From Mycolicibacterium elephantis DSM 44368 (GTDB lineage Bacteria; Actinomycetota; Actinomycetes; Mycobacteriales; Mycobacteriaceae), in assembly GCF_004014805.1 (NCBI RefSeq), contig NZ_ATDN01000009.1, positions 62,001 to 126,000 on the forward strand: a stretch of DNA of 64,000 nt. The letters are read 5' to 3'. Below are positions 16,180 to 25,184 of the stretch, piece by piece. The notes beneath the pieces are model-generated. The model did no database searches. It saw only the letters and a list, made by a program, of their open reading frames with translations, and was not told the DNA's origin. The position numbers and the translations under genes were made by a program. Positions within the stretch are counted from its first letter, which is position 1, and every line of letters starts with the position of its first letter.

Positions 16180-17240
16180 GTCCGGCCACCGAGACCAAGC
16201 TCACCGTCGGGCGCGCCGTCGACTGGGAGTTCGCCGCCACCGTCGGCGCCAGACTGGCCAGGCCCGGTCCCGTCACCACCGACTACACCCGCCAGCAGGT
16301 CATCGAGCAACTCAGCGAGGCGTCGCGGTCGGCGGAAATCCCGGTGCGCGACGTCACCGGGCTCACCGAGGGCGGCGAAATCCCCGACGCGCGTATCGTC
16401 GACCGCCCGCAGTGGGTGCGCGCCGCCACCCACTCGATGCGCGTGATGACCGGCGGCCTAGACGACGGGCGCCCGGGGTTCCTCACCGGCCGGATCACCG
16501 GCGCGCAGACCGGTGCCGTACTGGCGTTCGTGTCCTCGGGCATTCTCGGCCAGTACGACCCGTTCGGCTGCGGCGGCGGCGAGCTGTTGTTGGTGTACCC
16601 GAACGTGATCGCGGTGGAACGCCAACTGCGGGTGCAGCCCTACGACTTCCGGCTCTGGGTGTGCCTGCACGAGGTCACCCACCGGGTGCAGTTCCGGGCC
16701 AACCCGTGGCTGGCCGACCACATGTCGCGCGCGCTCGCGGTGCTCACCGACGAAACCCAGAACGATGTCACCGAGGTGGTCGGTAGGCTGGCCGAGTTCG
16801 TCCGGGACCGGCGCGCCAACGCTGAAAGCGATGCCGCCGAACCGAATTCGTCTGGTGTTCTCGGCCTGCTGCGCGCCGTGCAATCCGAACCGCAGCGCAA
16901 GGCGCTGGACCAGTTGCTGGTGCTGGGCACGCTGCTGGAGGGTCACGCCGATCACGTGATGGACGCCGTGGGCCCCGCGGTGGTGCCGTCGGTGGCCACC
17001 ATCCGGCACCGCTTCGACGAGCGACGCCGCCGCAAACAACCGCCGCTGCAGCGGCTGGTGCGTGCGCTGCTGGGGTTCGACGCGAAGCTCAGCCAATACA
17101 CCCGCGGCAAGGCGTTCGTCGACCACGTCGTGTCCAAGGTGGGAATGGACCGGTTCAACGCCGTGTGGTCGGGTCCCGAAACCCTGCCGCTGCCAAGTGA
17201 AATCGACGAGCCGCAACGATGGATCGACCGGGTGCTCTAG
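16176..17240 (+). CDS. zincin-like metallopeptidase, DUF2342 (F420-biosynthesis-associated) family
   Basis: 354 residues, starting at the ATG overlapping the dacB stop (ATGA). The motif WVCLHEVTHRVQF gives an HExxH zinc site in the DUF2342 zincin fold; downstream Glu/Asp around EGHADHVMDAVGP, which follows a conserved GTLLEGHADHV, completes the predicted metal site. Found throughout actinobacteria and sometimes labelled coenzyme-F420 biosynthesis-associated by co-occurrence only; substrate and function are unknown. No signal peptide is seen, so cytosolic. It overlaps tilS by 22 bases. Confidence 0.85.
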   Translation: MSPATETKLTVGRAVDWEFAATVGARLARPGPVTTDYTRQQVIEQLSEASRSAEIPVRDVTGLTEGGEIPDARIVDRPQWVRAATHSMRVMTGGLDDGRPGFLTGRITGAQTGAVLAFVSSGILGQYDPFGCGGGELLLVYPNVIAVERQLRVQPYDFRLWVCLHEVTHRVQFRANPWLADHMSRALAVLTDETQNDVTEVVGRLAEFVRDRRANAESDAAEPNSSGVLGLLRAVQSEPQRKALDQLLVLGTLLEGHADHVMDAVGPAVVPSVATIRHRFDERRRRKQPPLQRLVRALLGFDAKLSQYTRGKAFVDHVVSKVGMDRFNAVWSGPETLPLPSEIDEPQRWIDRVL

Positions 17241-18181
17241 CGGCGCTGCACAAGGCCGTCGCCGCCTTCGCCCGAAACTTCTGCCCCGCCGACGAGCACT
17301 GGTGTGTGGCGCTGTCGGGCGGCGCCGACTCGCTGGCGCTGACGGCGGTGGCGGCGAAACTGAAGCCGACCACCGCGCTCGTCGTCGACCACCAGCTGCA
17401 GCCGGACTCCGCCGCGGTGGCCGCGACCGCTCGCGATCAGGCGCTGACGCTGGGCTGCGTTGGCGCCGAGGTGATCCGCGTCGACGTCGGCACCGAAGGC
17501 GGACCGGAGGGCGCGGCGCGCACCGCGCGGTACCGGGCACTGGACGACGCCCGCGACGGCGCGCCGGTGTTGCTCGGCCACACGCTCGACGATCAGGCCG
17601 AAACCGTGCTGCTGGGGTTCGGTCGCGGCTCGGGGCCGCGCTCGATCGCCGGAATGCGGCCCAACGACCCGCCGTGGGGTCGTCCGCTGCTGGAGGTGCG
17701 TCGCAGCGTGACGCGGCAGGCGTGTGCAGAGCTCGGCGTGACGCCGTGGGAGGACCCGCACAACACCGACCCGCGGTTCACCCGGGTGCGGTTGCGCACC
17801 GAGGTGCTGCCGCTGCTCGAGGACGTCCTCGGCGGCGGTGTGGCCGAGGCGCTGGCCCGCACCGCGGCCGCGTTGCGCGCCGACACCGACGCGCTGGACG
17901 AGCTGGCGCGCCAAGCGCTGACCGAGGCCCGTGTCGACGCCGGCCTCGACACGTCGCGGCTGGCCGTGCTGCCGGAGGCCATCCGGCTGCGGGTCATTCG
18001 CGGCTGGCTGCTCGCAGGCGGGGCCAGCGGTCTGACCGCCAAGCACATTCGCGGGGTGGACACGCTGGTGATGGCGTGGCGGGGGCAGGGCGGCGTCGCG
18101 GTGGGCTCGCCGCTTCGCAACCAGCGGCTGATCGCGACGCGCCGCGACGGCGTGCTGAGCCTGCACACCGAACCGGTCTGA
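17219..18181 (+). CDS. tilS: tRNA(Ile)-lysidine synthase
   Basis: 320 residues, the short actinobacterial form. The PP-loop LSGGADSLALTAVA binds ATP near residue 33, and GHTLDDQAETVLLGFGRG is the family signature. It converts C34 of the CAU-anticodon tRNA-Ile to lysidine so that it reads AUA. It starts inside the end of the zincin gene, indicating coupling, and hpt follows after 48 bases. Confidence 0.95.
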   Translation: MDRPGALAALHKAVAAFARNFCPADEHWCVALSGGADSLALTAVAAKLKPTTALVVDHQLQPDSAAVAATARDQALTLGCVGAEVIRVDVGTEGGPEGAARTARYRALDDARDGAPVLLGHTLDDQAETVLLGFGRGSGPRSIAGMRPNDPPWGRPLLEVRRSVTRQACAELGVTPWEDPHNTDPRFTRVRLRTEVLPLLEDVLGGGVAEALARTAAALRADTDALDELARQALTEARVDAGLDTSRLAVLPEAIRLRVIRGWLLAGGASGLTAKHIRGVDTLVMAWRGQGGVAVGSPLRNQRLIATRRDGVLSLHTEPV

Positions 18182-18229
18182 GGCACCCGCGCCTTGGTCG
18201 CAGGATCGCTCCCATGGCACGCTGTGGGC

Positions 18230-18814
18230 GTGGCTGAGCAATCCACCGAGCTGTACTCCGGCGACATCAAGTCTGTGCTGCTTCCGTCCAACGAGATCCA
18301 GGCCAAGGTCGCCGAGCTCGGCGCCCGCATCGGCGACGACTATCGCGAAGCGGTCGCGCCGAACGGGCAGGATCTGCTGCTCGTCACCGTCCTCAAGGGC
18401 GCGGTGTTCTTCGTCACCGACCTCGCCCGCGCGATCCCGCTGCCGACGCAGCTGGAGTTCATGGCGGTCAGCTCGTACGGCTCGTCGACGTCGTCGTCGG
18501 GGGTGGTGCGCATCCTCAAGGATCTCGACCGCGACATCCACGACCGCGACGTGTTGATCGTCGAGGACGTCGTGGACTCCGGGCTGACGCTGTCGTGGCT
18601 GCTGCGCAACCTGGCGTCGCGGCGGCCGCGCTCGCTGCAGGTGTGCGCGCTGCTGCGCAAGCCCGACGCGGTGCGCGCCGACGTCGACATCGCCTACGTG
18701 GGGTTCGACATTCCCAAGGAGTTCGTCGTCGGCTACGGCCTGGACTACGCCGAGCGCTACCGCGACCTGAGCTACATCGGCACGCTCGACCCCAAGGTCT
18801 ACGAACAGGGCTAG
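18230..18814 (+). CDS. hpt: hypoxanthine-guanine phosphoribosyltransferase
   Basis: 194 residues from GTG ([19 protein letters not shown]), matching the mycobacterial Hpt start; a reading 12 codons longer enters the intergenic region. [18 protein letters not shown] is the PRPP-binding motif, VAVLKGA-type sequence (TVLKGAVFF) the second loop. It salvages hypoxanthine and guanine. tilS-hpt-ftsH clustering is common in bacteria; here ftsH lies further downstream. Confidence 0.95.
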   Translation: MAEQSTELYSGDIKSVLLPSNEIQAKVAELGARIGDDYREAVAPNGQDLLLVTVLKGAVFFVTDLARAIPLPTQLEFMAVSSYGSSTSSSGVVRILKDLDRDIHDRDVLIVEDVVDSGLTLSWLLRNLASRRPRSLQVCALLRKPDAVRADVDIAYVGFDIPKEFVVGYGLDYAERYRDLSYIGTLDPKVYEQG

Positions 18815-18862
18815 AACTGCCCAAAGGGACAAACGGGCGCCAAAGTGCGAGAAGAATCGTGC

Positions 18863-18880
18863 AAAACGTCGATCTCGGCG
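18863..18880 (+). repeat. dispersed short repeat, copy 1 (core GATCTCGGCG)
   Basis: AAAACGTCGATCTCGGCG matches 16 of 18 bases with the sequence at 48458-48475 (GAAACGCCGATCTCGGCG). Both copies are intergenic. This one lies just before the start of the molybdopterin oxidoreductase gene. Confidence 0.5.
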
Positions 18881-18892
18881 CAAGATGAGGAC

Positions 18893-21103
18893 ATGGCCCT
18901 CCGAATCTGCCCGCTGTGCGAGGCCACCTGCGGCCTGACGTTGACGATCGAGGACGGCCGGGTCACCGGCGCCCGCGGCGACCGCGATGACGTCTTCAGC
19001 AAGGGGTTCATCTGCCCGAAGGGGGCCAGTTTCGCCGAACTCGACAACGACCCCGACCGGCTCACCAGGCCGCTGGTGCGGCGCGGCGGCGAGCTGACCG
19101 AAACCAGTTGGGAGGACGCGTTCGAGACGGTCGCCGACCGGCTCGGTGCCGTCGTCGCCGAGTACGGCGGGCCGTCGGTCGGCGTGTATCTGGGCAACCC
19201 GAACGCGCACACGGTCGCCGGCGCCCTCTACCCGCCGTTGATCGTGCGGGCGCTGGGCACGCGCCAGGTCTACTCGGCGAGCACCCTGGACCAGATGCCC
19301 AAGCACGTCGCGCTGGGCCACATGTTCGGCAGCCCCGTCGCGTTCACCGTTCCCGACCTTGACCGCACCGACTACCTGGTCATCATCGGCGCGAATCCGC
19401 TTGTCTCCAACGGCAGTCTGGCCACCGCCGCCGACTTCGGCGGCAAGCTGCGCGCGCTGCGCAACCGGGGCGGCCGCCTCGTCGTCATCGATCCGGCCCG
19501 CACCCGCACCGCCGAAATGGCCGACCGCCACCTCGCCCCGCGGCCGGGCACCGACGCGGCGCTGCTGTTCGCCGTCGTGCACACCCTGTTCGACGAGGAC
19601 CTCGTCGCCCTCGGCGCGCTGGTGGACTCCGTCAACGGCATCGACGACGTGCGTGCCCTGGCGGCGGATTTCGCCCCGGAGGCCGTCGCACCGTACTGCG
19701 ATGTGCCCGCCGAGGACATCCGGCTGCTGGCCCGGGAAATCGCGGCCGCGCCGTCAGCGGCGGTCTACGGCCGAATCGGCACGTCCACAGTCGAATTCGG
19801 CACGATCGGCAGCTGGCTCGTCGACGTCGTCAACGTCCTGACCGGCAACCTCGACCGGCCCGGCGGGGCGATGTTCCCGCTGTCGCCGGTCGCTCCGGCG
19901 CCGCGACCGCCGAAGGCCGGCCGCGGATTTCGCACCGGGCGCTGGCACAGCCGCGTCTCGGGGCACCCCGAGGTGCTCTCGGAGTTTCCGGCCGCGGCGC
20001 TGGCCGAGGAGATCGAGACCCCTGGCGACGGCCAGCTCAAGGCGCTGATCACCATCGCGGGCAACCCGGTGTTGTCCGCGCCCGACGGCGACCGCCTCGA
20101 CCGTGCGCTCGACGGGCTCGGCTTCATGCTTTCCATCGACCCGTACCTCAACGAGACCACCCGCCACGCCGACGTCATCCTGCCGCCCCCGCCGCCGTCG
20201 CGCAGCGCACACTTCGACTTCGCGCTCAACAATCTGGCGGTGCGCAACAACGCCAGGTACTCACCGCCCGCGCTGCCGTTGGGCGACCGCCCCGACGAAT
20301 GCGAGATCCTGGCGCGAATCGCGTTGGTCCTGTACGGGGTTGGCGTCGACGGTGATCCGGCGCTGGTCGACGAGCAGGTGATCGCCACGACGCTGGCCGC
20401 CCAGAGCGGCGATCCGCACTCGCCCGTCGCCGGCCGCCCTGTCGAGGACCTGACCGCGATGCTCGAAGACGGCCCCGGTTACGAGCGCCGCCTCGACATG
20501 ATGCTGCGCATCGGCCCGTACGGTGACGCGTTCGGCGCCAAACCTGACGGGCTGACGCTGGCCCGGCTCAAGGCCGCCCCGCACGGCATCGACCTCGGCC
20601 CGCTGCGACCGCGACTGGCTCAGGTGTTGCGAACCCCAACGGGCCGAATCGAACTCGCCCCGCAGCCGTTGACCGCCGACGTGCCGCGGCTACGCGCGGC
20701 GCTTCGGGAGCGCGCCGACGGTTACCTGCTCGTCGGGCGGCGGCACCTGCGCTCCAACAACAGCTGGATGCACAACCTGCCCGCGCTGAACGGCGGATCC
20801 AACCGATGCACGCTGCGGATCCACCCGGACGACGCCGCCGAGCTCGGCCTCACCGACGTCGCCGTCGTCAAGGGTCCCGGTGGTGAACTCCTGGCACCGA
20901 TCGAGTTGGAGCCGGGCATGCGCCGCGGTGTGGTGTCGCTGCCGCACGGCTGGGGACACGACCGCGGCGGGACTGGGCAGGAGGTCGCATCAAATCGACC
21001 GGGCGTCAACGTCAACCAGCTCAACGACGGTAACCGGCTCGATCCGCTGTCGGGAACCGCTGTGCTCAACGGCATTCCGGTGGACATCGCGCCCGCGGAC
21101 TGA
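18893..21103 (+). CDS. molybdopterin oxidoreductase (DMSO reductase superfamily)
   Basis: 736 residues from the internal ATG (MALRICPLCEATCGLTL); the longer frame only adds the dispersed repeat. Cys6, Cys9, Cys13 and a cysteine in FICPKG near residue 41 form an N-terminal 4Fe-4S site, followed by molybdopterin-binding domains (VIIGANPLVSNGSL, VIDPARTRTAEMADRHL, and near the end the dinucleotide-binding region RSNNSWMHNLPAL). This is the catalytic subunit layout of assimilatory nitrate reductase or formate-dehydrogenase-like enzymes; the actual substrate is not evident and no partner subunit or cofactor gene adjoins. It is not part of the M. tuberculosis order in my memory and may be an accessory gain. 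Its 3' end is followed by a large hairpin. Confidence 0.85.
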   Translation: MALRICPLCEATCGLTLTIEDGRVTGARGDRDDVFSKGFICPKGASFAELDNDPDRLTRPLVRRGGELTETSWEDAFETVADRLGAVVAEYGGPSVGVYLGNPNAHTVAGALYPPLIVRALGTRQVYSASTLDQMPKHVALGHMFGSPVAFTVPDLDRTDYLVIIGANPLVSNGSLATAADFGGKLRALRNRGGRLVVIDPARTRTAEMADRHLAPRPGTDAALLFAVVHTLFDEDLVALGALVDSVNGIDDVRALAADFAPEAVAPYCDVPAEDIRLLAREIAAAPSAAVYGRIGTSTVEFGTIGSWLVDVVNVLTGNLDRPGGAMFPLSPVAPAPRPPKAGRGFRTGRWHSRVSGHPEVLSEFPAAALAEEIETPGDGQLKALITIAGNPVLSAPDGDRLDRALDGLGFMLSIDPYLNETTRHADVILPPPPPSRSAHFDFALNNLAVRNNARYSPPALPLGDRPDECEILARIALVLYGVGVDGDPALVDEQVIATTLAAQSGDPHSPVAGRPVEDLTAMLEDGPGYERRLDMMLRIGPYGDAFGAKPDGLTLARLKAAPHGIDLGPLRPRLAQVLRTPTGRIELAPQPLTADVPRLRAALRERADGYLLVGRRHLRSNNSWMHNLPALNGGSNRCTLRIHPDDAAELGLTDVAVVKGPGGELLAPIELEPGMRRGVVSLPHGWGHDRGGTGQEVASNRPGVNVNQLNDGNRLDPLSGTAVLNGIPVDIAPAD

Positions 21104-21139
21104 ACCTTCCCCCGCGAGCTGGGTCCACCTGGCAGCGCC

Positions 21140-21195
21140 GAGCAGACGTGAAAACCCCCAAATGCGGTGGAACAAGGGGGTCTACGCGTCTGCTC
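21140..21195. terminator. long two-part hairpin between convergent genes
   Basis: GAGCAGACG (21140-21148) pairs with CGTCTGCTC (21187-21195), and inside it ACCCCC (21154-21159) pairs with GGGGGT (21176-21181). The structure lies between two convergent stops and can act as a terminator in both directions, though there is no U-tract. The outer arms, with flanking GCGCC/GGCGC, look like two inverted copies of one short element. Confidence 0.6.
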
Positions 21196-21216
21196 GCGCC
21201 AAGGTAGTTCGCCCCG

Positions 21217-21963
21217 TCAGGTGAGCTCCCACACCACCGTCACGGTGAATCCGACCGTCTGCTCGCCGGGTTCCAGTGGTACGGCGGCCATTTCGGCACC
21301 GCGGGGAGTCGGCAACGGGGTGGGCGGCTGCTGCTGGCCCCCGGCCTCCGAGATCGAGATGACCTGGCCGAGATCCAGACCCGACAGCTCGGCGTACTGC
21401 TCGGCGCGGTCCCTGGCGTCCTCGAACGCCCGGCCGCGGGCATCGCGGACCAACTGCGAGTCGTCTTCGAGCGTGTAGTTCACCGAGTTGATCCGGGTGG
21501 CGTCGCCGCCGCTGCTGACGATCAGCGCCAGCGCCTGCGACGCCGCGTCGAGCTGCCGGATCTTGATGTCGATCGAGTTGGTGGCCCGGTAGCCGACGAT
21601 GGTCTGCGGGTTCGCGCCGCCGCCCGCGAACTGCGGCTGCAGGCTGACCTGCGCGGTGCTGATGTCCTTGGGGTCCACGCCGGCGTCGACCAGCGCGTCG
21701 ATCACCGCCTGCTGGCGCTCGCTGGTCTGGTTCATCGCGCCGGTCACATCGGGCGCGATGAACTCGATGGACGCGTTGACATTGAGAGTGTCCGGCTCGC
21801 CCTGCACCTCGCCGGAACCCTGCACGGTCACGTGCCGCGCCTCGCCCTGCTCGCTGGAGACCGGCCCCGATGTCGCGTCGCAGCCCGCGACAGCGACGGT
21901 GAGCCCCGCCGCGGCGAGGGCGAGCAGTCTGGTCGGCGTCTTCACTCGTGCAGCGATCGGCAT
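21217..21963 (-). CDS. lpqG: lipoprotein LpqG-like, SIMPL domain
   Basis: 248 residues from the ATG at MPIAARVKTP; three further residues upstream are also open. Signal peptide LLALAAAGLTVAVAGC ends in a lipobox (AVAGC), so the mature protein is lipid-anchored outside the membrane. The rest is a SIMPL (DUF541) domain: ARHVTVQGSGEVQGEPDTL at its start and SISEAGGQQQPPTP near the end. Function in mycobacteria is unknown; relatives are involved in signalling or oxidative stress. Corresponds to Rv3623 by position. Confidence 0.85.
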   Translation of the reverse strand: MPIAARVKTPTRLLALAAAGLTVAVAGCDATSGPVSSEQGEARHVTVQGSGEVQGEPDTLNVNASIEFIAPDVTGAMNQTSERQQAVIDALVDAGVDPKDISTAQVSLQPQFAGGGANPQTIVGYRATNSIDIKIRQLDAASQALALIVSSGGDATRINSVNYTLEDDSQLVRDARGRAFEDARDRAEQYAELSGLDLGQVISISEAGGQQQPPTPLPTPRGAEMAAVPLEPGEQTVGFTVTVVWELT

Positions 21964-21979
21964 GCCTGGCACGATACCG

Positions 21980-22999
21980 TCAGGGTGTCACCAGGACCTT
22001 GCAATGCTGGTCGGGCTGCGCCAGCTCGTCGAACGCCGCGCCCACCCCGGCCAGGTCGACCTCCCCGGTGATCAGCGGCGCGACGTCGATCTCGCCCTCC
22101 GCGACGGCCCGCAACGCCTCGCCGAACTCGTTGAAGTCGTAGGCGAATACGAACTGCACGCTGATCTCCTTGGCGGTGCCGAAGAACGGCACCACGGTGT
22201 CGGGCTCCATGCACACGCCTGCGACCACCACCCGACAGCCTGCGGGTGCGCGTCGCAGTAGGTCGTTGAGGATGCCGGGCACCCCGACCGCCTCGAACAC
22301 CACCGCGGGCTCCGCGGTGTCGAACGGTGAACCCTGCGCGGGGTCGAGGGTTTCGTGGGCGCCCATCGTGCGGGCCAACTCCCGTCGCTTCAGCGAGAAG
22401 TCCGCGGCCACAATGTGTTCCACTCCTCGGTGCCGCAGCGCGGCGATGACCGCGATGCCCACCGGCCCGCAGCCGAGCACCAGCGCCGTCTCGCCGCGCG
22501 AGATCGCCGACTTGTTCACCGCGTGCAGCCCGACGGCCATGGGCTCGGTCAGCGCGGCATGGCGCGGATCCACCCCGTCGGGCACCGTGAGCAGCAGCGG
22601 CGCCGACAACAGCATCCGTTCGGCGTAGCCGCCGATCGTGGTGTTGGAGTACACGATCGGCTCCACTCCGGTCGCGGTCAGCAGCGCGGGAACCGACGTG
22701 ACGGTCGTGCCCGGCGCGGGGGCGTCGGTGTCGGGTCCGGCCTCGATCACCTCGGCGCTGAACTCGTGCCCGAGATACACGTCACGGGACAGATCCAGCC
22801 GCATCCCGCCACCGCCGGGCAGCCCCGACATCTCGGCGCTGAGCCGCACCATCTCCTCGCCGTGCTTGGCGAAGTGCAGATCCGATCCGCAGATGCCGCA
22901 CGCCTTGACGTCCACGAGCACCTGGCCGGGTCCCGGCACGGGTTCGGGGACGTCGTCGCGCAGCACCATGCGCCCGTCGCGCAATACCGCGGCCCGCAT
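21980..22999 (-). CDS. zinc-dependent medium-chain alcohol dehydrogenase
   Basis: 339 residues. ACGICGSDLH carries the catalytic zinc cysteine, YLGHEF the GHE motif, and LGCGPVGIAVIAAL the NAD(P)-binding Rossmann loop. The four-cysteine structural zinc loop of classic ADHs is absent: the segment after GHEF is GTTVTSVPALL. It oxidises an alcohol or reduces an aldehyde of unknown identity. Its ATG overlaps the TGA of the LLM oxidoreductase (TGATG), so it is the third gene of the ephA unit, a context suggesting catabolism of an epoxide- or alkene-derived compound. Confidence 0.88.
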   Translation of the reverse strand: MRAAVLRDGRMVLRDDVPEPVPGPGQVLVDVKACGICGSDLHFAKHGEEMVRLSAEMSGLPGGGGMRLDLSRDVYLGHEFSAEVIEAGPDTDAPAPGTTVTSVPALLTATGVEPIVYSNTTIGGYAERMLLSAPLLLTVPDGVDPRHAALTEPMAVGLHAVNKSAISRGETALVLGCGPVGIAVIAALRHRGVEHIVAADFSLKRRELARTMGAHETLDPAQGSPFDTAEPAVVFEAVGVPGILNDLLRRAPAGCRVVVAGVCMEPDTVVPFFGTAKEISVQFVFAYDFNEFGEALRAVAEGEIDVAPLITGEVDLAGVGAAFDELAQPDQHCKVLVTP

Positions 23000-24189
23000 C
23001 AGCTTTCCGGGTTCTTGAGTTCGTCGGTGTGTTCGGCGATCGCGTTGACGATCGCCTCACCCGCCCGGCCGAGCAGCTGGTCACGCATGTCCTTGGCCCA
23101 GTCGTGCGACGCCCGCGGCGCACTCAGCTGCCCTTTGAAGTGCGGGATGACCTCGCGGGCGAACAGTTCGTAGGAGTGGTACGTCGCCTGCGGTGACGCC
23201 CAGTCGTGGCCGAGCAGAAGCAGGGTCCCGAATCCGCCGGACTGCTCGAGCAGGTCGTGGATGTAGGTGACCGCGTCACCAGGGGTGCCGATACAGCAGT
23301 TGCCTTTGGCCGCATACTCTTCGACGAACTCGCGCGGGGACTGCTCCTCGCCCTCGACGCTGTTGGACAGCGGGACGAACCCGGCGGCGCCGAAATAGTT
23401 CGCGAAATCCTGCAGCCCGTAGGTGCAGTCCTCGATCGCCTGCTCGCGCGTGTCGGCCAGGTGCATGATCGACAGCACCCGCCAGTTGGTGCGGTCGGGT
23501 TCCGGCCGGCCCGACTTCTCGGCCTGGTCGACGACGACCTGCCAGGTGTTCTCCAAGGCGGCGTATCCGCCCGGCACCGACATCGACAACGAGAGCAGTG
23601 AGGTGCCGAGCGCACCGGCCAGCCGCGGGCCGGACGGTGAAATCATTGCTGCCGTGGATATTTCGGGATAGGGCCAGGTGTACGGCCGAATGTGAAGCGC
23701 GGCGTCGCGCAGCGTGAACCAGTCCGACGTCCTGGTGATCCGCTCGTCGGGTGCGGCGCGGAACAGGGCCAGGATCGCCTCCAGCGACTCCTGCATCATG
23801 CGGCGCTGGTCCACCGGATCGATACCCATCATGTAGGCGTCCGACGGCAGCGCACCCGGGCCGGTGCCGAACATCACGCGCCCGCGGGTGATGTGGTCGA
23901 GCAACACCCAGCGGTCGGCCACCATCAGCGGATGGTGGTAGGGCAGCGACACCACGCCGGTGCCGAGCCGGATGTGCTTGGTGCGCTCGGCCGCCGTGGC
24001 GATGAACACCTCCGGGCAGGCGATCAGCTCATAACCGCCGGAGTGATGCTCGCCGAACCAGACCTCGTCGTATCCGAGACGATCCAGGGCCACCGTGCGT
24101 TCGAGGTCGTATTCCAAAGCGACGGTGGGGGATTGGCCGACGGGGTGAAACGGCGTGATGAACACCCCGAAGTTCAACGGACGCGTCAT
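22999..24189 (-). CDS. LLM-class flavin-dependent oxidoreductase (Rv3618-like)
   Basis: 396 residues, a luciferase-like TIM barrel. YDEVWFGEHHSGGYE near residue 40 and LGTGVVSLPYHHPLMVADR are the family core motifs; RGRVMFGTGPGALPSDAYMMG is the usual loop near the flavin. Whether FMN or F420 is used cannot be decided by eye. It starts immediately after the ephA stop (TAG then ATG with no spacer) and overlaps the dehydrogenase gene, forming a tight operon. The ephA-monooxygenase pairing equals Rv3617-Rv3618 (memory); joint action on an alkene or sterol-like substrate is inference. Confidence 0.88.
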   Translation of the reverse strand: MTRPLNFGVFITPFHPVGQSPTVALEYDLERTVALDRLGYDEVWFGEHHSGGYELIACPEVFIATAAERTKHIRLGTGVVSLPYHHPLMVADRWVLLDHITRGRVMFGTGPGALPSDAYMMGIDPVDQRRMMQESLEAILALFRAAPDERITRTSDWFTLRDAALHIRPYTWPYPEISTAAMISPSGPRLAGALGTSLLSLSMSVPGGYAALENTWQVVVDQAEKSGRPEPDRTNWRVLSIMHLADTREQAIEDCTYGLQDFANYFGAAGFVPLSNSVEGEEQSPREFVEEYAAKGNCCIGTPGDAVTYIHDLLEQSGGFGTLLLLGHDWASPQATYHSYELFAREVIPHFKGQLSAPRASHDWAKDMRDQLLGRAGEAIVNAIAEHTDELKNPES

Positions 24190-25164
24190 CTACATCTCCA
24201 ATCGCTTGAGAAACCCGATGAGTTCGGCGTTCACCTCGGTGGGACGCTCCTGTTGGATCCAGTGGCCCGCGCCCTCGATCATCACCTCGCGGTAATCGCC
24301 GGAGACCAGGTCGCGCACGCGGTGGCGGGGCGTATAGGCCAGCGTCGGGTCCGCGGTGCCGCCGATGAACAAGGCGGGCACGGCGATGGTGGCGGCTGGA
24401 ATCCCCGACGGTGCGGTCAGCTCCCAGTTGAGATCGAAACAGCGATACCAGTTCAGCGGCGCGGTGAACCCGTGCTCGGTGAACTCGGCGACGTAGTGGT
24501 CGAACTCGTCCTGGCTCAGCCAGTCGGGCAGGCCGGCCGGCTCGGGGATGCGCTCGATGAAGCCTTCTGGGCCCGGCTGGACCATGCGCAGCGAGGCGGC
24601 CTCATCCGAGGTGGTCAACGAGCCGAACAGCTTGCGCATCGTGGTGGCCGGATCGCGGTTGAGGTCCTCGTCGGCGGGCCCGGGCTCCTGGAAGTACAGG
24701 ATGTAGAAGAAGTTGTCGCCGAAGAGCCTGCGGAACGCCTGGGTGGTCGGCACCCGCGACCGCGGCACCGGCGGCACGCTGAGCCCGGCCACCCCGGCGA
24801 ACCGGTCCGGATGCAGCAGCGGCGCCGTCCACGCCACCACCCCGCCGAAGTCGTGGCCGACGATCGCCGCCCGTTCCGCGCCGGCGTCGTCAAGCAGGCC
24901 CACGAGGTCGGCGCTGAGCTCGACGACGTTGTAGGCGTCGATCGCATCGGGCTTCGACGATCCGCCGTAGCCGCGCTGGTCGGGCGCCAGCACGTGGAAG
25001 CCGGCTTCGGCCAGCGCCGGGATCTGGTGGCGCCATGAGTACGCCAGTTCGGGGAAGCCGTGGGCCAGCACCACCAGCGGGGCGCCACGGTCGCCGGCCT
25101 CCACTACCCGCAGTCGCACGCCGTTGGTTTCGACTGACCGCTCGGTCGGGGTGAGCACGGTCAC
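24190..25164 (-). CDS. ephA: epoxide hydrolase (alpha/beta hydrolase)
   Basis: 324 residues from GTG (VTVLTPTERSVETNGVRLRV), the family length; the longer frame runs through a dispersed repeat and is discounted. HGFPELAYSWRHQ gives the oxyanion HGxP motif, VGHDFGGVVAW the nucleophile Asp in the GHDFGG elbow, and the acid and base come from the DPTL and GAGHWIQQE regions. Cap tyrosines are expected in the middle (YILYFQEPGPA). The enzyme opens epoxides to diols in the cytosol. First gene of the unit with the LLM oxidoreductase and the dehydrogenase. Confidence 0.9.
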   Translation of the reverse strand: MTVLTPTERSVETNGVRLRVVEAGDRGAPLVVLAHGFPELAYSWRHQIPALAEAGFHVLAPDQRGYGGSSKPDAIDAYNVVELSADLVGLLDDAGAERAAIVGHDFGGVVAWTAPLLHPDRFAGVAGLSVPPVPRSRVPTTQAFRRLFGDNFFYILYFQEPGPADEDLNRDPATTMRKLFGSLTTSDEAASLRMVQPGPEGFIERIPEPAGLPDWLSQDEFDHYVAEFTEHGFTAPLNWYRCFDLNWELTAPSGIPAATIAVPALFIGGTADPTLAYTPRHRVRDLVSGDYREVMIEGAGHWIQQERPTEVNAELIGFLKRLEM

Positions 25165-25184
25165 TACCAAAGCACAGTCCGTCG

